NCBI GenBank assembly: GCA_002633005.1
Contig: NMRA01000452.1
Coordinates: 1 to 64,000, forward strand
Reading direction: 5' to 3'
Length of the DNA: 64,000 nt
Source of the DNA: Phoronis australis
Taxonomy: Eukaryota; Phoronida; Phoronidae
This document shows, in pieces, positions 38,401 through 50,400 of this stretch (the first letter of the stretch is position 1; the number at the start of each line of letters is the position of its first letter). The position numbers were made by a program, and so were the translations under genes. The notes under the pieces were generated by a model. The model was not told the DNA's origin. It made no database searches and saw only the letters and a program-made list of their open reading frames with translations.

Positions 38401-41400
38401 ATATTGATTCTCTTTAGATGAGATTTCAAAAACACTTATACTACACAGCTCATCATTTAAAAAAAGTGCGCATCAGTGAACAATTTTCGACCAAGACAAA
38501 AGTGGCCAAGTGATAAATAATTCGTAATTCCTTAAATTTCAGTATGATATTTTCCTTCACTTGTTTGAAAATCATTCAAACGTCTATAAATCTGTCTTCC
38601 AACATGAAAACCATATTTTTGATTTAGACCATTTCCGGTTATGAAATTGGTTCAAAATGTTTCCTTTGATATTCAAATTAGAAGTGATTGCTAGAACTGA
38701 CAGTTTGTTGCTGTTTGAGGGAAGCGCACGGTGTTATTTTAGGCACCAAGCATCAGGTGTCAACCGAATGTTGGATTGTCAGTTTTTCTCTGCCCGCAAG
38801 TATTTGTCTTCATTAAAAACAAAGTGAGACCAATGATATAGTGGTAATTGTTTAAATTGAATGATTGCTTCTTTAATGGAAAAAATATTCTGCAATTCGC
38901 TTTAAAATTATTCAAATCACCAATTTCATGTCAAAAACACCAAAAAAAACAATCACCCCACTAGAGAATCGGGTGTCAAATTAAGACTACCTGCAAGTAT
39001 TATATTATGATGATACACTAATTATCTTGTTATGACCATTTATTGGTCGATACATACTACACACAATCAGCACCAGCCATTGCAGCACTAGTCATCCTGG
39101 ACTGTGTTTAGTAACAAAAGTCGCCAGATATTGCTGCTTGTTTTCCTGTGGTTTATGGTGTAGTAAGGAATGGTGAGACGTTGCGTTATGACCAATATGT
39201 GGCTCTTTTCACTTCTCCGCGGGACATATTGGAGAAGCAATGATTTGATGATTTTGTACCAGAAACTTGGGTGTTGGTTGACATGACATACTGGCGCTTG
39301 GTACGTTCATACATCACACTCATCTCCATAGAGCTGAGAAACTTTCAATTGAATTCACTTAGCATTTCTTCTTTCTTCTCATATATTGAATTCGTGATGG
39401 TGACACACAGTGCTATAAAGGTCTTAGACTTAGTGATGTTGACAATGTAGTTACTTAAAAACCTGAAGTAAATGTTGGTTTTTAGCTGCTTAATGGTTTG
39501 TCTTCATTTTCATTTTACACTAGATTTGACGCATGCGCCACCTGTTGAGCCTAACCCATGTCGCCCTGGTTACCAACCCTTTGGTGGTAGTTGTTACTTT
39601 CTGGACATTAACAAACATGATCGGTCTGTGGCACGACAGTTCTGCCGGGATCATGGTGGAGACCTTGTGTCCATAAACAATGGCTTTGAGCAGGCATTTG
39701 TCCAACAGATGGCTCTGGAGGCAGGCTCGCACATTTGGATTGGACTAACCAGCAAGGATGTATGTGGTTGAATAAAAATGAATGCTTTAAAGGCAGAGGA
39801 ACGAGGTTTGAAGTATACTCTCTGCTAAAATTCAAATGGTCTTATTTACTGAGCCTCATGGCAGGTTGTCATCAAAAGGCTCTCTGTTAAATAATACCCT
39901 TTAATTTTTAGCTAATTGTACAGTTTAAATGCCGTTCCTATGTCGTTACCACAGTAGCTATACTGTAAAGATTGGAACCATTTTAAAGCAGTCTCCTTGC
40001 TCCATCGTCCCTCTTTAATGCTGAATAGAGACAGTCAAGTATGGGCACTATGTCAACTTGTTTTTAAAGAAAGACGGTTTATGTTGAAGAGTGCAATTAG
40101 TTTTCATACAGATTTTGATGTCTGTTGGAGTTTCTATACTGTCTGGTGTTGTTAGCTCTTAGTACTAGCTACCTGTCGGAAATGTGACAAATTTATTTCA
40201 GTCCCTTAAGCATCACCAACTATCGCCGTTCTGTCACCTGACACTTTTATATCTTGAGAGATTTCTGTCATGGCGGGTCTAGCTGCGAGACGTTCTGCAA
40301 CCCTATCCACCGCCTTGACGAAACCCACATCACCCGGTTACTATAACCGACACCACTGGTCTGTTGGGCAACTGACAAACTCTGTTGCTTTTATTGTTTA
40401 GGATGGCTACACGTTCAGGTGGTCTGACAACTGGCCAGTCACATACACCATGTGGAAGAAGGGTGAGCCCATGCGTGATCCCAAGTCGACCTGTGTGATC
40501 ATGATGAACCCTGATGGCCTGTGGAATGATACAGTTTGTGACCTCAGCCTGCCTTCTGTTTGTGAGATTAACCCAAGTAAGATAGGGCTGTGAATTGTGC
40601 AGCAAAATTGTTGGATATTAAGGCTTAACGCACAGACAACCAGTTGTGTCAGCAATCAGATTAATATTTTTTTATGACTAAAAGGAATAGGGCAAGCAAC
40701 ATAATGCACTTCATGCAGTGTGACTTGCTTCTATCCATCTTTACAATATGATGTTAGTTTGGTGAAAAACGTTTCATCACATATTCGGAAATAGAACACA
40801 GGACTTCAAACCGATTTTTTGTTCACTAGTAACTCGATTTTCTTAGAGTTGCCTCAAAGCCATTGTGTTTCCCAAATGATTTTGGCCACTTATCATTGTC
40901 AATCTTATTTTGAGCTTGGCACTGATAGGCTCACTTATAACTTGAAAGCCATGTTTAATCATCAACTGTCGACTTGTCAATCATCTGTGACACGTGTTGG
41001 CAGATATTGATCTGGAGGTAATTGACGGGAAACTTTGTACAAATCACGGTGCCAAGTATATGATAGGATGAATCTCAGCTTTGTGTAAGATTGGATTAAT
41101 GATTTTTTTTCAAAAATATTCCTTTATTTATTGATTTTTATTTATTATTGTGATATTTAAAATGAGGGTGGCCTATTCAGTGATAGCACTGCTTTCCAAG
41201 AGGGCCCTTAATTTTACACTTCGTTCAAATCACCATTGACTTATCTCAACTTGGTCTTTGCTCATATTATAGACGATTCTAGACTTGTAAAGATCTCTAC
41301 AATGCATCATTTCTTGAGCCCACAGGTGCAATAGCATGATCTCAGGCAGCTATAAACTATCTGATCTTTTCAAACTTAGTGATGTAGTTTTGTCATTCTA

Positions 41401-44400
41401 GCCTCTAATCTAACTAAGAAACAAGTTGACTACTTTTGTCATGTTAGTCTAAAGTTTGTGCATTTGCCACAAGGCGAGATTATCCCAGCTTTAAACAAAA
41501 CTTAAGTGTAGATATTCACAGTGTTTTATTGACGTCCCCTCTCCTTACAGCCACGCCTCCCCCTTTCACAACACCCCCACCTGGTCTCTGCCCCCGCGAC
41601 TGGCAACCGTTTGGAGCCAACTGCTACTGGTTCCAGGATCGCTACCGCACCTGGGCAGATGCAGAGCGCGTCTGTCGTTATTTCACCAATCAGACGGGCT
41701 CCCTTGTCAGCGTGCATAGCCAGGCAGATGAAGAGTTTGTCATAAGTATGGTGAACAGCCAGCGTTATCCCGCCGCTGTCTGGGTCGGTCTCAGTCGCCA
41801 GCCTGGGGCAGGTGGGTCAGCATTATATGTACATGTATCTTGTGTTCTGTAGGGTGTTTGTGCTCGTTAGGCTGCTTGTGAAAGTTTTAATAATTAATCC
41901 TGTTGTCGCATTGCTGCAAAGATTTTCAGCATAGTACATTCTTTCCATTTCATACATTCGTGACATGCGTAATTAATACATTTCGACTCAGACTTTATAC
42001 TGGTTGAGATACATCGATGCTAGAAGTCTCAGCCTTGACAATTTTAGTGCTGAAAAGCTAGCCTATGTATGCAATCAGTTTTTAGGAATATGAACAGGAC
42101 CTGTTTTATTAGAAAATTATCAAAATTTTAGTGTAAAAAATTTTTCGCTAGTTTTCAAATGATTTTATTTTTTATGTGTCTGCAAATGAGTATTCTTCTT
42201 CCGGGTTTTAGTTATTTGATGTGATCAAAATTTAAACAAAATGTGCGTTTTGAAAACTGCCTGGATAGCAGCTTGTCAGACTTTGTCTTCCATAGCTTGA
42301 CTAATTACTTTGCCTTCCCTAACTTGACTAACTGTGTCTTCCATAGCTGGTTCTGGTTTCGCATGGACAGACGGGTCTCCGGTCGACTTCATAAGAGACT
42401 TCACAGAGAAAGCGAAGACAGCAAAAATGGAAGACAAGAACTGCTTCCGTTTCCAGCCGGATGGCTCATGGTCTCATGAACGGTGTGACAGTACTGGGCG
42501 ATCTGTGTGTAAAATGGCCAAGAGTGAGTTTCTGCTCGTTCCTGACACATTATTCATTGTTGATTGCAGTTCATTTCTATGTAATTTTCATTAACGTAAT
42601 GCTTAATTGGCTTGCCGAGTGCTAACAGTGTTAATTTGTTGTTTGCAGTTGTTCCCGTGACAACACCACCACCCCCTCCATGCCCCAGTGTCTGGTCCTA
42701 TGTAAATGGAAAGTGTTACAAGGTAAACTCACTTGACATTCATCAGAAACCAAGGCTAGTTTGCCCTTCATCAGTGCAAAATATCTTGTTACTTTTGGAA
42801 AGTCTACAAACAATGTCAACCTACTGGCAAGAGCACACAAAATGGCCGCCACTAGATAGAACTCGGCTTAATCGTCTGATTTTTATGCTCTCACATATTT
42901 ATATGTGAGAGCATATTACCGTCGATCTCTGCCTGGGTGTCCAGCGTCCGCAGCTGTATCTCCTAAACCACTCACAGGATCGTGATGAGATTTGGCAAAT
43001 GGGTTCCTATCAAGCTGACGACGAATGACGACAAATTTCGAAGCTCTCTGACTACAGGGGGCCCCCTAGTGGTAATCTTAGTTTTTTACACTCACCACTG
43101 TATCTTGGGAGGTACTCAACGTATTTTCACAAAATTTGGAATATATGCATCTATTAGTAAGATGACTCTATTCTCTCATTTGCAGATGGATTCGACGTAG
43201 TTTGGCCATTTTTTACTGTTTTCGAGTTTTTTTACGTCCACCCCTTCATTAACCAAACCGCTCTTAGGATGATTGTGAAAATTGGCATGTATGTTCTTGC
43301 TATGAAAAGTATGACTGATGATGATTTTCCAACGACTTCAACTACTGTGGCACCTCCTAGTGGCATTTTTGCACCCATGGCTGTATCTCCTAAACTGTAA
43401 GTGTATTTATATGATGTTGACAACAGACGACGACGACTTGGCAGGGATGGTACTACTGGTTCGCCCCCTAGTGGCAATGTTTCGTCCAAGGCAGGATTTG
43501 AACCCACGACTTCCAGCACCATAACCACTACACCACGGAGTCATCGGTTAGTGGTTAAGGTGCTGGACTAGAATAATCTGTACTTTCAGAAGTCGTGGGT
43601 TCAAGTCCTGCCTTGGACACAAAATCATACCATGATGAGTGTGCCACACATCCGTGCTCAATTTTCTAAGAATGCAGGAACACCTGACGATGGCTGGAGA
43701 ATAGACCGACTGAAATTTCGTGACAGTGTAAATTGACAAGGGGTCAGTGTAAATAGACAAAGAGATTTTAATAGTTGTTCGTGAAATTTGGCAAATAATT
43801 TTCTAATTGGGAGGTGATAACACCTTTCAGTTATTGGATGAGTTTGAAATATTCTTGGTCATGTAATGGGCATTTTTATTATACTAATAAACACCTCATT
43901 GAAGCATGCTGTTTGCAATGCAGTCGTGGGTGCATTTTCACGCTCTGCATTTCACTTGTTAGGTTGTTATGTGTTCTAGAAATTATAATTTTAATTTTGT
44001 GAAATATTCTGGAATATTTGGTCGGTTACGCAACACCTTGACGTCTAGAATGTGGCAAGGGGCAATTCTGGATGACTGACAAGACATCTGCTCTGCAGGA
44101 CATCTGGATGCACATCCTCCAGGTGCCCAAATGCCTACTTGTTGCCACCGGTTCAAGGAAACTTTTTTGCAGTTTTCACGCTTTTTGTTCCTCTGAAAGG
44201 GTTTCCTTGGTAATAGTGCTCGACTCATATGCAGCCATCTTTTCTCATATACTCATGGTAAATCTGCAGAGTTACAATACATACTACTCAGAGAAGAACT
44301 GGTTCAATGCACGAGACCATTGTGAATCTTTGGGCGCCCAACTGGCAAGTTTCCATGACAGCGAGACAGAGAGGCAAGTTATTGCCAAGGAAATGCGTTC

Positions 44401-47400
44401 CTCTTACCATGGTGTCCTTTGGGTAGGCTTGAGCTATCCTAATGCATCCACAGGTATGTATGACTCTGTGGTGCTCTGCTGCTCTCTTGTTGATTTAAAC
44501 TAACTCTCGGCCTCTCTTTTAAGTACAAGCTCTTGATTTCCACATTGATGCAGTTGGCTAGGAAGCCGTTTTTCTGAATTCATGGCGTCGAGAGGTAAAT
44601 TGTAAATGTTTAAAAAAAATCGGGACTGTTAAATGAACTTTGATCTCTGGGGTCACATCAACTTTCACCACACTAATCTGGTCGCAGAAGATTGCGTGGA
44701 ATTGTCTTAATACTCCATAGCGACTGGAAGTGTTAGTGTAAGCCTGCATGACCTTTGTTGTGTGTCAAGGTCTCTGTCAAAGGGAGTCAGTCTTGAACTA
44801 AGACCTGTTGGTGGAACATTTGTTGGCTTATCCAAATTGTCTCTTATGGAGTCCTGCATTTTGAGAATCAGTTTGATGCCTGTTATTCAGTTCTCATAAT
44901 GCGGGACGTCTGAGTGAATATTGCCGCTTTAACCACAAATAAGAGTTCTTCACGCTATAGTCATTCACCACTTGTACACTTTGATGGCATTGTAAGAAGT
45001 GATTGTTGTGTATTGTTTTTCGGGACCCAATGCCTTGTTTTAGCGTATCAGTTTTAACTACACAAAGGTGAAAGCGCACGTTCCAAACATGCAGAACTGT
45101 TGTAACTCTGACACTACGCTTTGTTTTCATACAGAATGGCAAATCCTTGTAGATGGTAAATACCTTGACTCACTCTATGCTTGTCGTGATATCAAGAGAT
45201 AACCATTAGATTACCTGGACAGGAAACTGTGCCATCTTTTGACAGTTGCACACTTTTCTTGCTGTTTTATGTTTTGAACAACTTTTGCACACTGTCTGCC
45301 ACTGCAGCGCCCGAATGGAGTGATGGAACACCATACGACTACACGAACTGGGAGACTGGCCAGCCAAATAACCATAATGGGGCAGAGCGCTGTGTTGAGT
45401 TCAATGTACGTTCTAAGCAGTGGCGAGACAAGAACTGCGCCGTCACCCAGGGATGGGTGTGTCAGATCGATGCCAACATCCCTCTATGGACGACCACAGC
45501 CACACCTCAGCCAGTGATAAGTATGTGCGCAGATTGTGGGAACATTTGCCCTAAAGGAATTTTGATACACCTCCACCACAAGTGACACACATTGCTATTG
45601 ATTCAGGGCTCTGCTTTTTTCCAATGCAGTTGACAAATTTATCGAAATTGTTTTGTCTGTTTTCTTGAATAATGTACAGTACACGCCAAAAGTATTCAGA
45701 CAACAATTATCCAGAATTCCCTGTCATGATGGCTGAACCAAAGTATTCAAACAAAAATTACCCAGAATTCCCTGTCATGATGGCTGAACCAAAGTATTCA
45801 GACAAAAATTACCCAGAATTCAATGTCATGATGGCTGAACCAAAGTATTCAGAAAAAATGACCCGGAATTCCCTGTTGGGACCCAGAATTTCTCATCATG
45901 ACCTAGAATGTTGTGTCGTGACAACTGGGCGGGAGCCAGCTTATCATCAGGTTAAGGATTGAGGAAAAATTGACAGAAAGGTTTGTAAGGTAGCTAAGCC
46001 AGTCTGTCATTATGTTTCTACCGTAATGGTCATTACCTTTCTTCGATTTAGGCGGTGTGATTGAGAAATGGTATCTTGTCCGATTGATTTGTCTTGTACG
46101 GTACAGAGCTTTTACTTTCACAAATTTCTCTGTTGAATTTTTGAAGATTCCGTTCAGACTATGTAGGAACTCATGCTTTGCACTTGTGTTACACATTATT
46201 CTTGTTTTTATTTGTAGCTGATAGTCCCTGTGGCGACCCCAAGTGGATTGCTTACAACAACCAATGTTATTATGTCGCCCCTGACTATGGGACTGAGGCG
46301 AAGCTCAGCTGGCAGGGGGCGCGTAATTGGTGCATGGTCAGAGGGGCACATCTCACTAGTATTCACAACATGGCTGAAAACAACTTCCTTGTTACCATGG
46401 TAATAATTAACTTTGGTGTCGTGTAGTATTAGGTGTGCATAGGCTCCATAACACTGGTCACTTGCAAGGCACAATATGATGAGAAAGTTTTGCTTGTGCA
46501 ACGGAAATAGTAAATTGTAACATTTTGGTGTTGCTGTTTAATTGTACTCAGCGACAGATATTTTGTTAATGTACGCTGGTGAGGTCCCGCAGAGGCGGAT
46601 CTACGGGGGGGGTTCAGGGGGTTTAAACCCCCCCCTCGGGCCAGGACCCAAAAATTAAAAAAACAAAAAACGAAACAAAAACGTCTCCAGCAAAACAAAA
46701 ACGCCGGCACCGCCAGCGTGTGTAAACCCCAAGTAAACCAACCTGGAAAAAATGAGGGGGGGGGGGNNNNNNNNNNNNNNNNNNNNNNNNNNNNNNNNNN
46801 NNNNNNNNNNNNNNNNNNNNNNNNNNNNNNNNNNNNNNNNNNNNNNNNNNNNNNNNNNNNNNNNNNNNNNNNNNNNNNNNNNNNNNNNNNNNNNNNNNNN
46901 NNNNNNNNNNNNNNNNNNNNNNNNNNNNNNNNNNNNNNNNNNNNNNNNNNNNNNNNNNNNNNNNNNNNNNNNNNNNNNNNNNNNNNNNNNNNNNNNNNNN
47001 NNNNNNNNNNNNNNNNNNNNNNNNNNNNNNNNNNNNNNNNNNNNNNNNNNNNNNNNNNNNNNNNNNNNNNNNNNNNNNNNNNNNNNNNNNNNNNNNNNNN
47101 NNNNNNNNNNNNNNNNNNNNNNNNNNNNNNNNNNNNNNNNNNNNNNNNNNNNNNNNNNNNNNNNNNNNNNNNNNNNNNNNNNNNNNNNNNNNNNNNNNNN
47201 NNNNNNNNNNNNNNNNNNNNNNNNNNNNNNNNNNNNNNNNNNNNNNNNNNNNNNNNNNNNNNNNNNNNNNNNNNNNNNNNNNNNNNNNNNNNNNNNNNNN
47301 NNNNNNNNNNNNNNNNNNNNNNNNNNNNNNNNNNNNNNNNNNNNNNNNNNNNNNNNNNNNNNNNNNNNNNNNNNNNNNNNNNNNNNNNNNNNNNNNNNNN

Positions 47401-50400
47401 NNNNNNNNNNNNNNNNNNNNNNNNNNNNNNNNNNNNNNNNNNNNNNNNNNNNNNNNNNNNNNNNNNNNNNNNNNNNNNNNNNNNNNNNNNNNNNNNNNNN
47501 NNNNNNNNNNNNNNNNNNNNNNNNNNNNNNNNNNNNNNNNNNNNNNNNNNNNNNNNNNNNNNNNNNNNNNNNNNNNNNNNNNNNNNNNNNNNNNNNNNNN
47601 NNNNNNNNNNNNNNNNNNNNNNNNNNNNNNNNNNNNNNNNNNNNNNNNNNNNNNNNNNNNNNNNNNNNNNNNNNNNNNNNNNNNNNNNNNNNNNNNNNNN
47701 NNNNNNNNNNNNNNNNNNNNNNNNNNNNNNNNNNNNNNNNNNNNNNNNNNNNCCATCGTTTGCCAGTTTTTCTCATAATTAGACAGAACACATGTTTATT
47801 TCCAGACTAACAGTACAGGTCTTCGTTCTTAAACAACTTGAGGCTGCTGTTACGCGATCATCTGTTATTCAATGTTTTACTCCCCGTCGGGTGCTCCTTA
47901 TGCTCTTGAATATTTGGTAGTTGTCTAACCCCCCACACACACCACACTTTTTCATATACGACTTTTCGTATGCTAAAAAGGTGTGTATAAGCAGATGTTC
48001 CAACAAAAATTTTTGCTGGTGGCGTAATTCATACCCAGATGTGCACAAATATGATTTCACGAAACTTGTGAGCCACGTTCATGCGACGAAATCGAGAAGG
48101 GTTTTAAATTATCTTAAGAAAAACTCAAGAGACATGTTATTAGTGCCAGAAACTTACCAGGATGCATGGAAATTTCACTATTTGGCTACAAAAACAAAAA
48201 AATGGTCTTACACGGAGGGGGGAAACCCCCCTCCCGACCTCCCCCCTCTCGGCGCCACGTGCCTCGGATTCGACCTTTGCGGGAATCCTAAACCCCCCCT
48301 TACTGAAAACGTAGATCCGCCCCTGTCCCGAGGTCTTGTCTCATGCTATCTGGTCACGATGGCCGCATTGCTAGCTGTAAGTCATCTGTATTGAAGACTG
48401 CACGTTCTAGGCAAAATATCAAAACTCAACATACGCGATCTTCTGAAAGGTTCCATAAAGTTGTTCTTAAGTAGTTCACCTCAGGCTGCCATATCAGTTA
48501 CACTAATAGAATGTTCATTTTACTGTTTGTGAGTCACACTGACAGTGTACTAAAGGACTCGCACCTGAAGGTAGCTCAATTATTAACTTTATTGTTAGTG
48601 TGTCAGGTTTGATGCTTCAAAATATATTGTTTACGGGAAAGACAATTTCACCTCCATTATAACACAGATAAGGCCGGCATAAACAATGTTTAAGTGAAGT
48701 CCTAGGGTGATTTTTAACCCAAGTCAACTCAATCCACAGAGTGAAGCTCATGCTCAGAATGATGTTGTCTCTACTTTCATAAAAGAAAATGGGCAAAAAT
48801 TAAAATGTGCATTAGATCAAAGTAACCAGGGCAGCTACGTCCATAGGGTGGATTTTCAAATCCGTCCTATTCGCCTAATGTTTTCTGGTTCATGCTTTTC
48901 AGCTGGGCAAGAAGAGTAGGCAGGAAAAGATGTGGATTGGATTGAATAAGCTGAACTACGCTGGATGGCAGTAAGACTAAATTTATTTACTTTCCATCGT
49001 AGAATGGGAACATCTGACATCATGGGGTTGTCTGGGAGATTCAGCCACATGCGATCTAAATGTGACACTTCTGTGTGGACAGTTACACTTAGGAGTGGAA
49101 AATCACTGACTAAACATTATTGAGGACCTTCTTAGACAGCTGTGTTCGACACTGATGAGCTTGCTCTAAGTCAGCTAGGTAGAATTTGAACTGACTTTTT
49201 TGTTTGAATTGATTTGTTGACAATCAATTCAAAGTCTGGCCTACGGAAGCCAACCGTTGTGAGTATATCCTGAAAGATTCCGTGTCAGACAAATCTGCAA
49301 TTATGTTGACTGGTAGCTTAAATTCATGAGCCCGTCTGATTTTAGAAGGGTTTGCAACCTGCTAAAATTATTAATCTGAATGATTTGCGCATGCGCAGAT
49401 AGCACCTATAAGTTATCAAGACACTGGCAGGTTTGGTAGTTGCTTGAAATATGACATTGTGATATTGTTTGAGTGTGTTGCTTTCACTGGCTATGTCGAC
49501 TGGCTCCTATAGTTATTTGATTGACTATTTCAGTGTCATTCAAAACTTCCAGCTCATGTCTGTCTAGTGATTCTCTGTGCAGAATATACTGTAATTGTCA
49601 TCAGTTTTGCATCCTTCAATGACTATGTCCTTGCCTTTTGTCTAGGCTGGTAAACAAAGTGATTAGGAACAATTTCCTACAATTTTGCCACATAGTTATC
49701 TAGTGGCAGTTTCCTCAATTTACATCAATTTGTTTTTGTCACATTTCACCCCGTCTAGCTCATTAAAAGAAACAAAATGGACTTAGGCCTTTTACTCTTA
49801 ATTAGTCTTGTAATATCTTGTAATATATCTTGGCTTTTGTGTTCCTACTGAAAAGAGCTTGGCTGACGGGATGATGAGTTTTGGATGGTTCACATTACTA
49901 TGGCGCCCCCTATTGCCAAGTTTATTGTACTGTGGCTCAATATCTACCAAGTTTCTTGATGTGTCAGGGAATGTGCTCGTATTGACGAGAGTACAGCTGA
50001 CGTGGATTTTGGGGTGAAGCATACTGGTGTGGAGTCATCCTGTGGTAACTTTGGTTGTCATGGCATTTGTCACGATATCTGTCAAGTTCCTTGACGAATG
50101 TTCAGAATTTTGCATTGAGTTACTAACATGGAGGCATCAGAACCCGTCCCCTAGTGGTAGTTTTTATTTTTACATTCTGTTCTTCTTTGTCCGCCTCCCT
50201 ATCTGTGAAACTGTTTGCAGGAAGATGATGTGTGTTCCTGTCAGGAAATCATTGTTTATATGCTTTGCACTTCGTAGAGGCAATTTGTCAATGCTCCATC
50301 TAGCACTTATGTTAATTATCTCGTGGGCAGTGTTGTCGCTGTTTCCTGTGAAATTAAAATAATTGTTTTGACGTCCTTGGGCAGGAAACTGTAATTTTCA

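Noticed and set aside
39472-39523. Met with a hydrophobic run directly before CTLD11, like an internal signal peptide
   Set aside because: The run is the translated polypyrimidine tract of a splice acceptor, which always reads Leu/Phe/Ser/Cys. The exon starts at 39524 in the right phase.
45229-45307. Hydrophobic Met-start frame before the last CTLD13 exon
   Set aside because: It would begin a protein in the middle of a CTLD, and it covers an acceptor tract.
46178-46217. Signal-like leader before CTLD14
   Set aside because: Same effect: a pyrimidine-rich acceptor region (TTTTTATTTGTAG).
46623-47810. Very long frames of about 350 codons
   Set aside because: They run through the N gap and carry no information.
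47921-48394. 157-codon + frame right of the gap
   Set aside because: It lies in the transposon-like element, has Pro-rich filler from C runs and ends across the inverted terminus; no transposase motif.
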